Assembly: GCA_019359435.1 (NCBI GenBank)
Contig: JAHHHI010000080.1
Span: 21,588 to 85,587, forward strand
Origin: Kaiparowitsia implicata GSE-PSE-MK54-09C
GTDB taxonomy: Bacteria > Cyanobacteriota > Cyanobacteriia > Elainellales > Elainellaceae
Length of the DNA stretch: 64,000 nucleotides
Direction of reading: 5' to 3'
Part shown: positions 26,368 to 36,127 of the stretch, piece by piece
Numbering within the stretch: the stretch's first letter is position 1
How the letters are laid out: every line of letters starts with the position of its first letter
Made by a program: the position numbers and the translations under genes
Notes under the pieces: generated by a model
The model's input: the letters and a program-made list of their open reading frames with translations, nothing else
The model's database searches: none
What the model was told of the DNA's origin: nothing

Positions 26368-27360
26368 ATGAAAGTTGCTGTTTTTAGCACAAAGAAATAC
26401 GATTGCCAGTCTTTCAAGGAGGCGAACGAAACCTATGATCATGAGCTGTCATTTTTGGAAGCGCGACTGACGCAGCAAACCGCAGAACTGGCGGCAGGTT
26501 TTCCGGCGATTTGCCTGTTTATTAACGACCTAGCAGACCGAACTGTGTTAAAACAACTGGCGCGGGGAGGAACCCGGGCGATCGCCCTGCGATGTGCGGG
26601 CTACAACAATGTTGATGTAGACGCCGCCACAGAATTGGGAATCACGGTCGTGCGAGTGCCTGCGTATTCTCCCTACGCGGTGGCAGAGCATGCGGTGGGC
26701 CTCGTGCTCATGCTGAACCGCAAGCTGTACCGCGCTTATAACCGCGTGCGCGAAGACAACTTTGCCCTGGATGGGCTGCTGGGGTTTGACATTCACGGCA
26801 CCACCGTAGGCGTTGTGGGGACGGGCAAAATTGGGCAGTGCTTTGCTCAAATCATGAGCGGATTTGGCTGCACGCTGCTGGGCTATGATCTGTATCCCAA
26901 TGAAGACTGCAAAGCTATCGGAATTCACTATGTAGGGCTAGCGGAACTCTTTGCACAAGCCGATATTATTTCACTGCACTGCCCGTTATTGCCTGCCACC
27001 CATCACCTGGTGAATGAACAGGCGATCGCCCAGATGAAACCCGGCGTGATGCTAATTAACACCAGTCGCGGCGGTCTGGTGGATACAAGGGCAGTGATTG
27101 AAGGAATCAAATCGGGACAGATTGGGTACTTTGGCACGGATGTCTATGAGGATGAAGCCGATTTATTCTTTGAGGATTTATCCGATCAAGTCATCAGAGA
27201 CGATACATTTCAACTGTTGCAGTCTTTTTCAAACGTAGTGATCACGGCACATCAGGCGTTTTTTACTCGCAATGCGCTAGGGGCGATCGCCCACACCACC
27301 CTAGGCAATCTCACTGAGGTAGAACAGGGGCGGCCTCTCAAAAACCAAGTGACAGCCTAA
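26368..27360 (+). CDS. D-lactate dehydrogenase (2-hydroxyacid dehydrogenase)
   Basis: About 330 residues from ATG 26368, which has GGAG at 26356-26360. The NAD-binding motif is [17 protein letters not shown] (residues ~147-165). Catalytic residues are the Arg of NTSRGGLVD, the Glu of [11 protein letters not shown] and the His of ITAHQAFFT. The N-terminal [15 protein letters not shown] and the [17 protein letters not shown] block match bacterial fermentative D-lactate dehydrogenases (LdhA type). It reduces pyruvate to D-lactate with NADH. Some cyanobacterial relatives prefer NADPH or act on phenylpyruvate, so the exact substrate is an inference. Grouped with phosphoketolase. Confidence 0.9.
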   Translation: MKVAVFSTKKYDCQSFKEANETYDHELSFLEARLTQQTAELAAGFPAICLFINDLADRTVLKQLARGGTRAIALRCAGYNNVDVDAATELGITVVRVPAYSPYAVAEHAVGLVLMLNRKLYRAYNRVREDNFALDGLLGFDIHGTTVGVVGTGKIGQCFAQIMSGFGCTLLGYDLYPNEDCKAIGIHYVGLAELFAQADIISLHCPLLPATHHLVNEQAIAQMKPGVMLINTSRGGLVDTRAVIEGIKSGQIGYFGTDVYEDEADLFFEDLSDQVIRDDTFQLLQSFSNVVITAHQAFFTRNALGAIAHTTLGNLTEVEQGRPLKNQVTA

Positions 27361-27561
27361 CCGTTCTGTCTAACAGGCCTACTGAATCACCCAGCAAAAC
27401 GCTGTCCTACCTGCCTCTCACTGGCACAATTTGCTATCACAATCGTTAAAACATGCTGTAAGAAGCTGCCGAAATTTAGAGCGCTGTTGCTTCTCTTAAA
27501 CAGCGCAACCCTAGGCTAGCTCTGCTGTGCTGAAGATGCGAAGGCAGGGAGGGCGATCGCC

Positions 27562-27591
27562 CTTAACCTTCATTTATTTAAGGCTTAATTT
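27562..27591 (+). promoter_or_regulatory. Pho-box-like site upstream of phoX
   Basis: Three 8-bp units spaced by 3 bp: CTTAACCT, TTTATTTA and CTTAATTT. This matches the cyanobacterial Pho box pattern (PyTTAAPyPy-type octamers at 11-bp period) bound by PhoB/SphR under phosphate starvation. It is about 200 bp upstream of the PhoX start chosen here, which leaves a long leader. Confidence 0.65.
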
Positions 27592-27789
27592 ATCTACTGC
27601 ATTCCCATAACCTTACTTCTCTAAAATCAGTCGGTATTTTGTTTGCTTTTACAGGGCAAACTCTCACCGTGTTTCTACTCACCCAGATGCAGCGCCAGAG
27701 CGGCAAGCTCACTTGTCTGGATGTTGATGCGCGATGTCAGTTCACCCATGAGCAGCCATTTACCGGAATACTTTGAGAGGAGCTTAATT

Positions 27790-29877
27790 GTGGCTAGCAA
27801 ACGTGATCTGAGACAAAAATATGCCCGCCTAATGCAAGGCGCCATCCCCGCAGAGGAGATCGAGCATGGCGACGAGCCCATGTGCAATCACTCTAAGAAC
27901 CCATTCTTTGGAGACATCCTCAACAGCCGCTTGCAGCGCCGTCAGGTGCTCAAGGGAAGCCTAGCGCTGGCCGTTACATCTATGTTCACCGCTCCGGTGC
28001 TCAGCAACCTGCGCACCCGCGCTGCAACTGCCGCCACCACCAGCATGATGGGCTTTAAGGCCGTGCCCATCAGCGCTGCCGACAGCGTGGTCGTGCCCGA
28101 AGGCTATACCGCACGCATCCTCATGCCCTGGGGCGAGCCCATCACCGGCAGTTATCCCGCCTACAGCGTAGAAAACACCGGCGCTGAGCAAAGCATGCAG
28201 GTCGGCTCACACCACGACGGCATGCACTTCTTCCCCATCGAAGGACAATCGCCCTACGAAGGCAGTTCTGAAGATGGCCTGCTAGTCATGAACCACGAGT
28301 ATGTTGAACCGCGCTACATGCACGCTGCCGCTACTGGCACTGCGCTAACCCGCAGCAACGTGCCTATGCTGGATGACAATACGCGCGATGCCGACCAAGT
28401 CCTGAAGGAAATCAACGGTCATGGCGTATCCATTGCCCGAATTCGCAAGCAGGCTGATGGCTCGTGGGCCGTAGAGCGTGACCCCCGCAACCGCCGCGTA
28501 ACAGGACTCACCGCCATGGAGATCAGTGGCCCTGTGCGCGGCAGTGACTTAGTGCAAACAAAGTATAGCCCCGACGGCACCCGCACCCGTGGTACCGTCA
28601 ACAATTGTGCTCACGGCGTCACGCCTTGGAACACCTACATGGCCTCTGAAGAAAACTGGGCCGGCTACTTCGTCAACAAAGATATGACTCCGGCCAACGA
28701 ACCCAACCAAGCCCGAGAGCATAGCCGCTATGGTGTAGCGACCGAAAAAGGGCGCTATGGCTGGGAAATGGCTAACAACGGTGCAGATGAGTTTGTGCGA
28801 TTTGATGCATCGACTAAGGCAGCCAGCGCTACCGAAGATTATCGCAATGAACCCAACACCTTTGGTTGGATGGTCGAAATTGACCCCTTTGACCCCAATA
28901 GCACACCTCAAAAACGGACAGCCCTAGGTCGGTTTGCGCACGAAGGCATCGTGTTTCAGCCAGCAGTTGAAGGGCAGCCCGTGGTGGCCTACTCCGGGGA
29001 TGACGCTCGGTTTGAATACATCTACAAGTATGTGTCGGCGCAGCCTTATCAGGCAGCAACGGCCAGTGGCGCCCTGCTAGATGACGGCACTCTCTATGTC
29101 GCCAAGTTTAACGAAGATGGCAGTGGCGAATGGCTAGCGCTAGAGTTTGGGCAAAACGGTCTGACTCCAGAAAATGGCTTTAGCAGTCAAGCGGATGTGC
29201 TCGTGAACACCCGCACCGCTGCTGACTTCGTCGGAGCCACCAAGATGGATCGTCCTGAGTGGGGTGCAGTTGACCCGGCGAATGGGCAAGTGTACTTTAC
29301 CCTGACCAATAACACCCGCCGCACGCCTGAGCAGGTGGACTCACCTAATCCCCGCCCCGAAAACCAATGGGGACATATCATTCGCTGGAACGAGACAGGC
29401 AATCCTACTGCCACCACATTCCAATGGGATTTGTTTGTGATTGCTGGCCCTGAAGATGACAGCCAGAAACTGTCGGGACAACCTCTCGATGCTGACAGCA
29501 TGTTTTGCTGCCCAGATGGTTTGTGGATTGATGCCAGCAGCCGTATGTGGATTCAGACCGACATCAGCGAGAGTGTAGTAAATACGGGTGACTTTGAGCA
29601 GTTTGGCAATAACCAGATGCTGGTCGCAAATCCTGAAACGGGTGAAATTCGTCGGTTCTATACAGGCCCCATTGGTCAAGAAACAACGGGTGTGGTTACC
29701 ACGCCAGATCAGCGCACGATGTTCATTAACGTACAGCATCCTGGTGCGACCACAACGGAGGAGGAGTTTGCAGCTGGCCAGTTGATATCTCGCTGGCCTG
29801 ACCAAAACCCAGCCCTATATCCGCGCTCGGCAACGGTGGTCATCACTAAAGACGACGGCGGCATTATCGGCAGCTAA
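27790..29877 (+). CDS. phoX: PhoX-family alkaline phosphatase (Tat-exported)
   Basis: About 695 residues from GTG 27790, which follows AGGAG (27777-27781) at 8 nt. Earlier in-frame starts (e.g. ATG 27748) lack such a site. A twin-arginine signal, QRRQVLKGSLALAVTS, lies at about residues 49-64. The PhoX/DUF839 core follows: GLLVMNHEYVEPR, NNCAHGVTPWNTYMASEENW, GRFAHEGIVF, DDARFEYIYKYVS and CPDGLWIDASSRMWIQTD. PhoX is a calcium/iron-dependent periplasmic or extracellular phosphomonoesterase that releases phosphate from organic esters. The Pho-box-like site upstream fits induction by phosphate starvation. Monocistronic, followed by strong hairpins. Confidence 0.93.
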   Translation: MASKRDLRQKYARLMQGAIPAEEIEHGDEPMCNHSKNPFFGDILNSRLQRRQVLKGSLALAVTSMFTAPVLSNLRTRAATAATTSMMGFKAVPISAADSVVVPEGYTARILMPWGEPITGSYPAYSVENTGAEQSMQVGSHHDGMHFFPIEGQSPYEGSSEDGLLVMNHEYVEPRYMHAAATGTALTRSNVPMLDDNTRDADQVLKEINGHGVSIARIRKQADGSWAVERDPRNRRVTGLTAMEISGPVRGSDLVQTKYSPDGTRTRGTVNNCAHGVTPWNTYMASEENWAGYFVNKDMTPANEPNQAREHSRYGVATEKGRYGWEMANNGADEFVRFDASTKAASATEDYRNEPNTFGWMVEIDPFDPNSTPQKRTALGRFAHEGIVFQPAVEGQPVVAYSGDDARFEYIYKYVSAQPYQAATASGALLDDGTLYVAKFNEDGSGEWLALEFGQNGLTPENGFSSQADVLVNTRTAADFVGATKMDRPEWGAVDPANGQVYFTLTNNTRRTPEQVDSPNPRPENQWGHIIRWNETGNPTATTFQWDLFVIAGPEDDSQKLSGQPLDADSMFCCPDGLWIDASSRMWIQTDISESVVNTGDFEQFGNNQMLVANPETGEIRRFYTGPIGQETTGVVTTPDQRTMFINVQHPGATTTEEEFAAGQLISRWPDQNPALYPRSATVVITKDDGGIIGS

Positions 29878-29902
29878 GGGGCGATCGCCCTTTTACCCTA
29901 GT

Positions 29903-29939
29903 CTTTCTCGTGAAACCCAGCATGAGGTTCATGAGAAAG
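29903..29939 (+). terminator. Hairpin after phoX
   Basis: CTTTCTCGTGAAACC pairs with GGTTCATGAGAAAG around an 8-nt loop, with one bulge and one G-T pair. It is about 25 bp after the phoX stop codon. No long T run follows, but position and stability suit transcript termination or 3'-end protection. Confidence 0.55.
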
Positions 29940-30149
29940 GCTAAGGATTTAGAGCCATAAGCTTCCCTTCCTACACAGTCGCGCCTGCACTCCGCAAGCG
30001 CGACTGTGTGCTATCTGCGGTGTCTTAAAATCTTCCCAATACCAAATCCGAATCCTATGCTCTGGTTGCACAACCGTCGGCCTGTAGGGACGAATGGTAT
30101 GTGCCCTGCCAAACCCAGGGCAACTCAATAGGATTGGGTATGAACCGAA

Positions 30150-30190
30150 ATCCCCCCTCAGAATCATGGATCATGATTTTGAGGGGGGAT
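30150..30190. terminator. 19-bp hairpin between convergent phoX and the 61-residue gene
   Basis: ATCCCCCCTCAGAATCATG and CATGATTTTGAGGGGGGAT pair around a GAT loop with a single G-T pair. On either strand this long stem would block RNA polymerase read-through. It is placed between the phoX stop and the stop of the minus-strand small gene. Confidence 0.6.
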
Positions 30191-30265
30191 GGCGATCGCT
30201 CAGCAATAGTTAGGGACGACCTAATGCAAGCAATCGACTGAGATTTAGATGATTAGAGGCTCAGC

Positions 30266-30451
30266 TTAGAAAAAGTAAGCGCGTGCCTTCGCTTGGCTCA
30301 TGCGCACCAGCTTTGCCGTAGTCCACACATCTTGTCCTGCGCCAGATTCTGATTGGCTAAGGCCCAGGCCATAGCCTTGCGAGAGGCCATTGCTCAGGTC
30401 AACAAGCTGCTTCGTGGTCCAAGATTGGGAGTTAGATTGGTTGCGTTTCAT
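30266..30451 (-). CDS. 61-residue protein with an internal repeat
   Basis: Starts MKRNQSNSQSW at ATG 30451 with AAAGGA at a suitable distance upstream. It contains two related segments, SWTTKQLVDLSNG and VWTTAKLVRMSQA, separated by a Gly/Ser/Gln-rich spacer (LSQGYGLGLSQSESGAGQD). There is no signal peptide, Cys or membrane segment. The good ribosome-binding site, clean limits and internal symmetry argue for a real gene. I do not recognise the family. A role as a leader-type peptide, a regulator or a phosphate-stress small protein (next to phoX) is only speculation. Confidence 0.55.
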   Translation of the reverse strand: MKRNQSNSQSWTTKQLVDLSNGLSQGYGLGLSQSESGAGQDVWTTAKLVRMSQAKARAYFF

Positions 30452-31348
30452 AGGAGTTTCCTTTAAGGGATAACATGTACTCTTGCTTTATCTATAAGGT
30501 AGCAATTCGTAGCCTTTGTTACAAAAACCAGGCTGCATTCCGTGCATGAGCAGATTCGATGTAATGAGATCGACTGAGCTGAGTGAAGTCGGCGAGTCCG
30601 CATTACGCCTTGCAACTGTGAAATATATGAAAGATAGCTGCGTAAGGTTGCGTAGTATTTTGGCGTCAGCACGACGGTCATGGCTTAGAATCATCGAAGA
30701 ACCAACACGTTTCTTGGTAAGGTGGCACCGGCCATAAGCCCTTACGTCACAGTCCTTCAGCCAAAGCCCTAGGGATGAAGCCTATACGATGGAACCCTTA
30801 CACCAGCTCATGTGTGCGATCATCCCGTCCACGTCAATGGGAATGGCAAACTCCCCTTGATTGGGATGTAGACTTGGGGTTTTGTGTTGTAAGCTCGGCT
30901 TAAATCAAAGCTGCTGCGGCTGATCAGGATCTCGTTAGCTTTACGTAGTCATCTACGAACTTACTCAGTTCTGAATTGAATGCTCTGAGCGAGGATCTTA
31001 TTGGTGTTGTCCATGTTGAAGTATGGGCAGTCAACAGCGGCATTCGGGCCGCCATGTGAGGCGGGCTGCGCCTCCATTAGGTTCAAACTAGGATGGCTTC
31101 AAGTAAGGACAGATCAGGCTGGATTAAGAGAACCAAGGCGTGAGCGCCTATGGGTTGGTCTTGGTAGCCCAATCTCCGTTAGCTTCATGTTGTGAGTATG
31201 GGGCGTAACCATAGATTGAGGCCGATCGAGGCTTTCTGGGTGGGTACTCTTAGGGCCAAGACGTCATCTTCTACTCAGCCACTTTAACGCTGTGGATTGA
31301 AGGGGGAGAGATGAACGGGGCGATCGCCCCAAGCCCTATCTAGCGATT
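30452..31348. other. Long intergenic region, no gene recognised
   Basis: About 900 bp. A small hairpin (GAGGCG/CGCCTC) lies near 31060-31076. Short open frames on both strands lack ribosome-binding sites and familiar sequence. It may contain decayed genes, but nothing can be named. Confidence 0.4.
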
Positions 31349-33772
31349 ATGCTTGAGCACAATGTATTGAACGTGTTTGGAGTGATGTGTGTGAACAGCG
31401 GTGATGGCAGCCAACAACCCCAGCCCCCTGCTCTGATGGATATCGACGCAGCGGATGAAGGTCGTGAGGATGAAGCGGGTCTGGAAAGCCTTGCTCATAC
31501 TGCCCATGCATCTACGGCCCATTCATCGCCTCCCCTAGCCCCGTTATCCTCAAATAACGACAACAACGACGGTTTGCAGTCTCTCTATCAAACGCTGTTT
31601 GAAGACGCGCCCCAAGGCTGTTTAGTCACTGATGACTGTGGCGTCATCCAAATGGTCAACCATGCAGCCGCAGCATTGTTAGAAACGCCGCCCGAGGAAA
31701 TCGGCGGCACAACCCTATTCAGTTATATACAGATCGAGGCTCTGTCAACAATGCAGGCGGCGCTGGCCCAACTCAATCAAGGGCATTCCATGGTAGAACT
31801 AGAGCTAACACTTAAACCTGGCAGCCAAGGGGCGCGGCACCTCGCCATTAGCGGCAGAGCCGTGCCGTCGTCAACCCAGGTGCTGGCAGCCGTGCAGTGG
31901 AGCCTGCATGACATTACCCCGCTCAAGCAGCGAGAGTATTCCTTGCAGCAGCGGTTGCAGCAGGGGCAGGTAATTAGTAGCGTGGTGCAGCGCATTCGCC
32001 AATCGCTTGACCCCCATGAAATTTTGACCAACACTGTGGATGAGGTAAAGCAAGCGCTGCAGGCCGATCGCGCCTTGATCTATGGCTTTGACGCCATGCA
32101 GGGTGCGGTAGTGGTGGCAGAAGCCGTGACGGCTGACTATTCTCCGCTCTTGGGTACTCACATGATCCAAGCTGGGGTGAACTATCTGCAGAGTCGCTAT
32201 CGCACCCGCGAGGCGATCGCCCTGCATGATATTGACCAGGCAGATTGCGCAGCCAGCCTGCTGACGATGCTGCGGCAGCAACAGGTCAAAGCGGCGATCG
32301 CCCTACCCATTCTGCGCGAAGATCAACTGCTGGGATTGCTGGCCGTGCATCAGTGTCAGGCAGTGCGGCACTGGCAACCCTTTGAAGTAGACCTGCTGCA
32401 TCAATTGGCGGAGCAGGTGTCCATTGCCCTGCAACAGTCGCAGCTCTATCAACAGTCGCAGCAGCTTAATGCCGACCTAGAAGAGCAGGTGCGGAAGCGA
32501 ACAGAGCAGATGGAGCGGGTGCTCACCTATGAGTCGATGTTGAAGCGCATCACCGACAAGGTGCGCGACTCTCTCGACGAAGCCCAAATTTTGCAAGCGG
32601 CTGTGCAAGAGTTGACGATTGTCATGGGTTTGGCGGGCTGCAATGCGGCTCTCTACGACCTAGACCAAAACACCTCCACCATTCTGTATGAATACACCCA
32701 CACCCTGCCCGCCTTCTTTGGCAAAGTGGCTCGCATGGAAGACTCGCCCGACCTCTACCGCCAGCTTCAGCAGGGCAACTACTTTCAATTTTGCTCCCTT
32801 TACCCCAACCCGGCGCGGGGGCGAGTGGCGATGCTGGCCTGCCCTATTTTTGTCGATTCCAGTTCGCAATATGGCATTGAGCAGGCGATTTTGGGCGATC
32901 TATGGCTGATCAACCACAAAGACCATGTGTTTAACGAGTCAGAAATTCGCTTGGCGCAGCAGGTGGCCAATCAATGTGCGATCGCCATTCGCCAAGCTCG
33001 GCTCTATCGCGCCGCCCAGGTGCAGGTGCAAGAACTAGAACGGTTAAACCAGCTAAAAGACCAGTTTCTAAGCACCGTATCGCACGAACTTCGCACCCCC
33101 ATCTCAAACGTAAAAATGGCGGTGTACATGCTCAAAACCACCACCAGTGAGGCCAAGCGGCAGCAATATCTCGGTATTTTAGAAAGTGAACTCGCGCGCG
33201 AAGCTGAATTAATCAACGACCTGCTCGATTTACAGCGCCTCGAAGAAAATGCCTTTCCGCTCAATTTAGAGCCCATTCACCTATCGCAGTGGATTCTCGA
33301 CGTGCTGAACCCCTTCCGCACGCGCACTCAAGAATCCAAACAAACGGTGCGAGTCCAATGCCCAGCACGGCTGCGGCCTATCGTGTCTGACGGCACGCTG
33401 CTGAAGCGGGTATTGGCAGAACTGCTCAACAACGCCTGCAAATATACCCCGAAGGGTGCCACGATTGAATTAACCGTGACCCAAGACCAACGCGCGACGC
33501 CCGCCATCACGCGGTTTACACTGCGTAACCAAGCCGACATCCCCCATGGCGAACTGCCCCATATTTTTGAAAAGTTTTATCGCGTCCTCCAAGTCGATCG
33601 CTATAAACATGGGGGCACAGGGTTAGGGCTAGCGCTGGTTAAGCGTTTGGTAGAACAACTCGATGGCACTATTGAGGCTCAGAGCATGGATGGATGGACG
33701 ACGTTTACGGTAACTCTGCCCATTACGCTACAGGCTAAAACAGCGGAAACAGACAGCGAAACGCTAGAATAA
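31349..33772 (+). CDS. PAS-GAF-GAF hybrid-free sensor histidine kinase
   Basis: About 807 residues, soluble. A variable N-terminus is followed by PAS (about 75-190: LYQTLFEDAPQGCLVTDDCGV), GAF (about 210-355: LDPHEILTNTVDEVKQALQADRALIYGFD), a coiled-coil linker and a second GAF-like domain (about 390-555). The HisKA H-box is FLSTVSHELRTPISNVKMAV, and the HATPase has AELLNNACKYTPKGATI (N-box), FEKFYRV (F-box) and GGTGLGLALVKRLVEQ (G2). The first GAF contains no Cys in an obvious bilin-binding Cys-His motif, so a phytochrome-type chromophore is unlikely. No response regulator is adjacent. The start is uncertain; ATG 31385 is also possible. Confidence 0.9.
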   Translation: MLEHNVLNVFGVMCVNSGDGSQQPQPPALMDIDAADEGREDEAGLESLAHTAHASTAHSSPPLAPLSSNNDNNDGLQSLYQTLFEDAPQGCLVTDDCGVIQMVNHAAAALLETPPEEIGGTTLFSYIQIEALSTMQAALAQLNQGHSMVELELTLKPGSQGARHLAISGRAVPSSTQVLAAVQWSLHDITPLKQREYSLQQRLQQGQVISSVVQRIRQSLDPHEILTNTVDEVKQALQADRALIYGFDAMQGAVVVAEAVTADYSPLLGTHMIQAGVNYLQSRYRTREAIALHDIDQADCAASLLTMLRQQQVKAAIALPILREDQLLGLLAVHQCQAVRHWQPFEVDLLHQLAEQVSIALQQSQLYQQSQQLNADLEEQVRKRTEQMERVLTYESMLKRITDKVRDSLDEAQILQAAVQELTIVMGLAGCNAALYDLDQNTSTILYEYTHTLPAFFGKVARMEDSPDLYRQLQQGNYFQFCSLYPNPARGRVAMLACPIFVDSSSQYGIEQAILGDLWLINHKDHVFNESEIRLAQQVANQCAIAIRQARLYRAAQVQVQELERLNQLKDQFLSTVSHELRTPISNVKMAVYMLKTTTSEAKRQQYLGILESELAREAELINDLLDLQRLEENAFPLNLEPIHLSQWILDVLNPFRTRTQESKQTVRVQCPARLRPIVSDGTLLKRVLAELLNNACKYTPKGATIELTVTQDQRATPAITRFTLRNQADIPHGELPHIFEKFYRVLQVDRYKHGGTGLGLALVKRLVEQLDGTIEAQSMDGWTTFTVTLPITLQAKTAETDSETLE

Positions 33773-33814
33773 CGCCGAGCAAATGTTTCAACATTCTCTA
33801 TCCCCCGCTGCAGC

Positions 33815-34726
33815 ATGAGGTATTGGCGCTTTTGGCACTTTTGGCTCAACATTACGCCCAGAACGCTGGGCAAAACAATTCAGCGCGCAGGTCAGTATCG
33901 CCTGCCTGGGCTGGCCGCAGAGATGGCCTACAACACAATGCTGGCATTGTTTCCCGCTATTTTGGCAATGATTACGGCGATTGGCATTTTTCAACCGCTT
34001 CAACGCACATTTCAGGGATTGGTTGGGAATGTAAGCGAGGTCGTGCCGCTGCAGGCAATGGCGTTGATTCAAGAGTTTGCAGACGAGATTAGCACCAGTC
34101 GAGATACTGGGCTATTTTCTGTCAGTTTTGCGATCGCCATTTGGGCATCGTCGGGCGCGCTCAGTGCAGCAATGAATGCACTCGATCAAATTCATCAAAT
34201 TCCACCCAATCTGCGGCGACCCTTTTGGAAGGCGAAGTTGATCTCGCTGTTGCTCACCGTCGGGACGCTGCTGCTACTGCTGGTTGCCATTTTTCTGGTC
34301 TTTGTTAGCGATTTGATCATTCGCAACGTTGCAGGGCAAAGCGATGCCCTGCAACACTGGGTGTTAACAGGCTGGCGATTGCTGAGTTTCCCCCTGTCAT
34401 TGGGGATTATGGCGCTCGCGTTTGGCTTTATCTATCGGTTTGGCTGTAGCCGTTGGGAAAAAGGGTGGCCGCTGATGCCCGGTGCAATTGTGGCGGCGGT
34501 CTTTTGGGCGATCGCCTCCAATGGGTTTCGCGTTTACGTCGCTAACTTTGCGGACTACAATCGCACCTACGGTGCCGTTGGCGCGGTGATTGTGCTCATG
34601 CTATGGCTCTATCTCACGTCGCTGGTGCTTCTGTTTGCTAGTGCCCTCAACGTATCAGTGGGGGAATCCATGATGGCTAAAGCCTCTGATCGCGCCCTTC
34701 GAGACAACGCCCAACCCCAGCCTTAG
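33815..34726 (+). CDS. YihY/UPF0761 family membrane protein
   Basis: A 303-residue inner-membrane protein with about six hydrophobic segments. Family landmarks are LAAEMAYNTMLALFPAILAM (first membrane helix), WASSGALSAAMNALDQIHQI, WEKGWPLMPGAIVAAVFWAI and NRTYGAVGAVIVLMLWLYLTSLVLLFASALN. The family was once called ribonuclease BN, but that activity belongs to another protein; the real function is unknown. It begins 42 bp after the kinase stop, so the two may share a transcript. Confidence 0.9.
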   Translation: MRYWRFWHFWLNITPRTLGKTIQRAGQYRLPGLAAEMAYNTMLALFPAILAMITAIGIFQPLQRTFQGLVGNVSEVVPLQAMALIQEFADEISTSRDTGLFSVSFAIAIWASSGALSAAMNALDQIHQIPPNLRRPFWKAKLISLLLTVGTLLLLLVAIFLVFVSDLIIRNVAGQSDALQHWVLTGWRLLSFPLSLGIMALAFGFIYRFGCSRWEKGWPLMPGAIVAAVFWAIASNGFRVYVANFADYNRTYGAVGAVIVLMLWLYLTSLVLLFASALNVSVGESMMAKASDRALRDNAQPQP

Positions 34727-34755
34727 CTGCCAGTACTCTAGATAAGCCCTGCATT

Positions 34756-34879
34756 AACGTCAGTTCGGGTTAAGGGGGTTTTGGGGCACCGCGCGACGCG
34801 CGGTGCCCCAAAACCCTCAATGTGTCGTGCGCGTCGCGCACGACACATTGAGGGTTTGAGCTTATCCCGAACTCAGGTT
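34756..34879 (+). repeat. Family 1 palindromic element, best-preserved 124-bp copy
   Basis: Terminal AACGTCAGTTCGGGTTAA and TTATCCCGAACTCAGGTT. Two perfect palindromes: arms 34776-34795/34797-34816 (GGGTTTTGGGGCACCGCGCG) and 34814-34833/34835-34854 (CCCTCAATGTGTCGTGCGCG), sharing CCC at their junction. Flanked by a perfect 5-bp direct repeat GCATT (34751-34755, 34880-34884). No coding capacity. Located between YihY and argC. Confidence 0.9.
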
Positions 34880-35062
34880 GCATTACGACCGTCCTTCTTC
34901 CACATCGGGATAGGCACCTCGGGATCGACACTTCGGGATAGGCTCTGCCTGCTCCAGTAATGCAATCCGGCGATGAGATCCCGGAATGGAAAAAGGAAGC
35001 CGCTCAGCAATAAGCTTCCCCTAAACAGGATGCTCAGCTCAGAATGACTGGAGAGCCGCCGG

Positions 35063-36127
35063 TTAAGGATAAAAGGACAACTGCGGTAGACCTAGCGTTT
35101 CATCCCAGCCCATCATGATATTGAGGCACTGCACCGCTTGCCCTGCCTGCCCTTTCATCAAATTGTCGATTGCTGAAATCACAATGACACGCCCCGTGCG
35201 GGGGTCGATTTCTACCCCGATGTAGCACAGGTTCGTGTGGCAGGCCCATTTGGTTTGGGGATAGATCCCGCTGGGCAGCACCTGCACCCAAGGTGCATTG
35301 CGATAAAACGCTTGGTAAATGGTGAGTAAATCATCGCGCACCAGTCCGGGATCGCGCATGGTGGCGTAGATAGTCGCAAGGATGCCCCGCACCATCGGCA
35401 CGAGATGGGGCGTGAACTGCATCAGCACTTCATGCCCAGCCAGGTCGCTGCAAATTTCTTCAATTTCGGGGGTGTGGCGGTGGCGTCCACCAATGCCATA
35501 GGCGCCAAACGAGTTATCGGCTTCGGCCAGCAGCATGCCCGTTTTGGGCGGTTGCCGTCCCCCCCCAGAGGTGCCTGATTTTGCGTCGATGATGGCGGTT
35601 TCAGACAAAATTAGCCCTTGCTTGAGAAGGGGCGCAATGCCTAGCAAACTAGCAGTGGGGTAGCAGCCAGGGCAGCCGATGAGCTGAGCATCGACGATGC
35701 GATCGCGATATAGCTCGGGCAATCCGTAGACGGCAGTGCTGGCGATCGCCCCATCTTGCCGATCGACCCCATACCAACTTGTGTAGGTTTCGAGGTTGCT
35801 AAAGCGAAAATCGGCAGAGAGATCGAGCACTTTGCAGCCCTTCTCAAGCAGGCGGGGTGCCATCTTATAGGCAAGCCCATTAGGTAACGACAGAAAAACG
35901 ACTTGGCAGCGATCGCCAATTACCTCCAGATCGACCGATTCTACTTTTAAGCTAACCCGATGCCCCAAGTGAGGATAAATTTCGCCAATAGCCTTGCCAG
36001 CCGTGCTTTCACCCCCCAGATACACCAACTCCAGTAGGGGATGATCGAGCAGCAGCCGCACCAACTGAACGCCGCCATAGCCTGACGCGCCCACAATGCC
36101 TACCGGGATCTTGTTTGCATCACCCAT
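35063..36127 (-). CDS. argC: N-acetyl-gamma-glutamyl-phosphate reductase
   Basis: A 354-residue enzyme of arginine biosynthesis; it reduces N-acetylglutamyl-phosphate to the semialdehyde with NADPH. NADP-binding start is [18 protein letters not shown]. The catalytic Cys lies in [15 protein letters not shown] (near residue 153). Other family segments are [22 protein letters not shown] and the His of [14 protein letters not shown]. Full length for the family. Start at ATG 36127; divergent from ribBA. No neighbouring arg gene, which is usual in cyanobacteria. Confidence 0.97.
   Translation of the reverse strand: MGDANKIPVGIVGASGYGGVQLVRLLLDHPLLELVYLGGESTAGKAIGEIYPHLGHRVSLKVESVDLEVIGDRCQVVFLSLPNGLAYKMAPRLLEKGCKVLDLSADFRFSNLETYTSWYGVDRQDGAIASTAVYGLPELYRDRIVDAQLIGCPGCYPTASLLGIAPLLKQGLILSETAIIDAKSGTSGGGRQPPKTGMLLAEADNSFGAYGIGGRHRHTPEIEEICSDLAGHEVLMQFTPHLVPMVRGILATIYATMRDPGLVRDDLLTIYQAFYRNAPWVQVLPSGIYPQTKWACHTNLCYIGVEIDPRTGRVIVISAIDNLMKGQAGQAVQCLNIMMGWDETLGLPQLSFYP

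Noticed and set aside
31480..32450. GAF domains as phytochrome/cyanobacteriochrome photosensor
   Set aside because: No conserved Cys-His bilin attachment motif is visible in either GAF segment.
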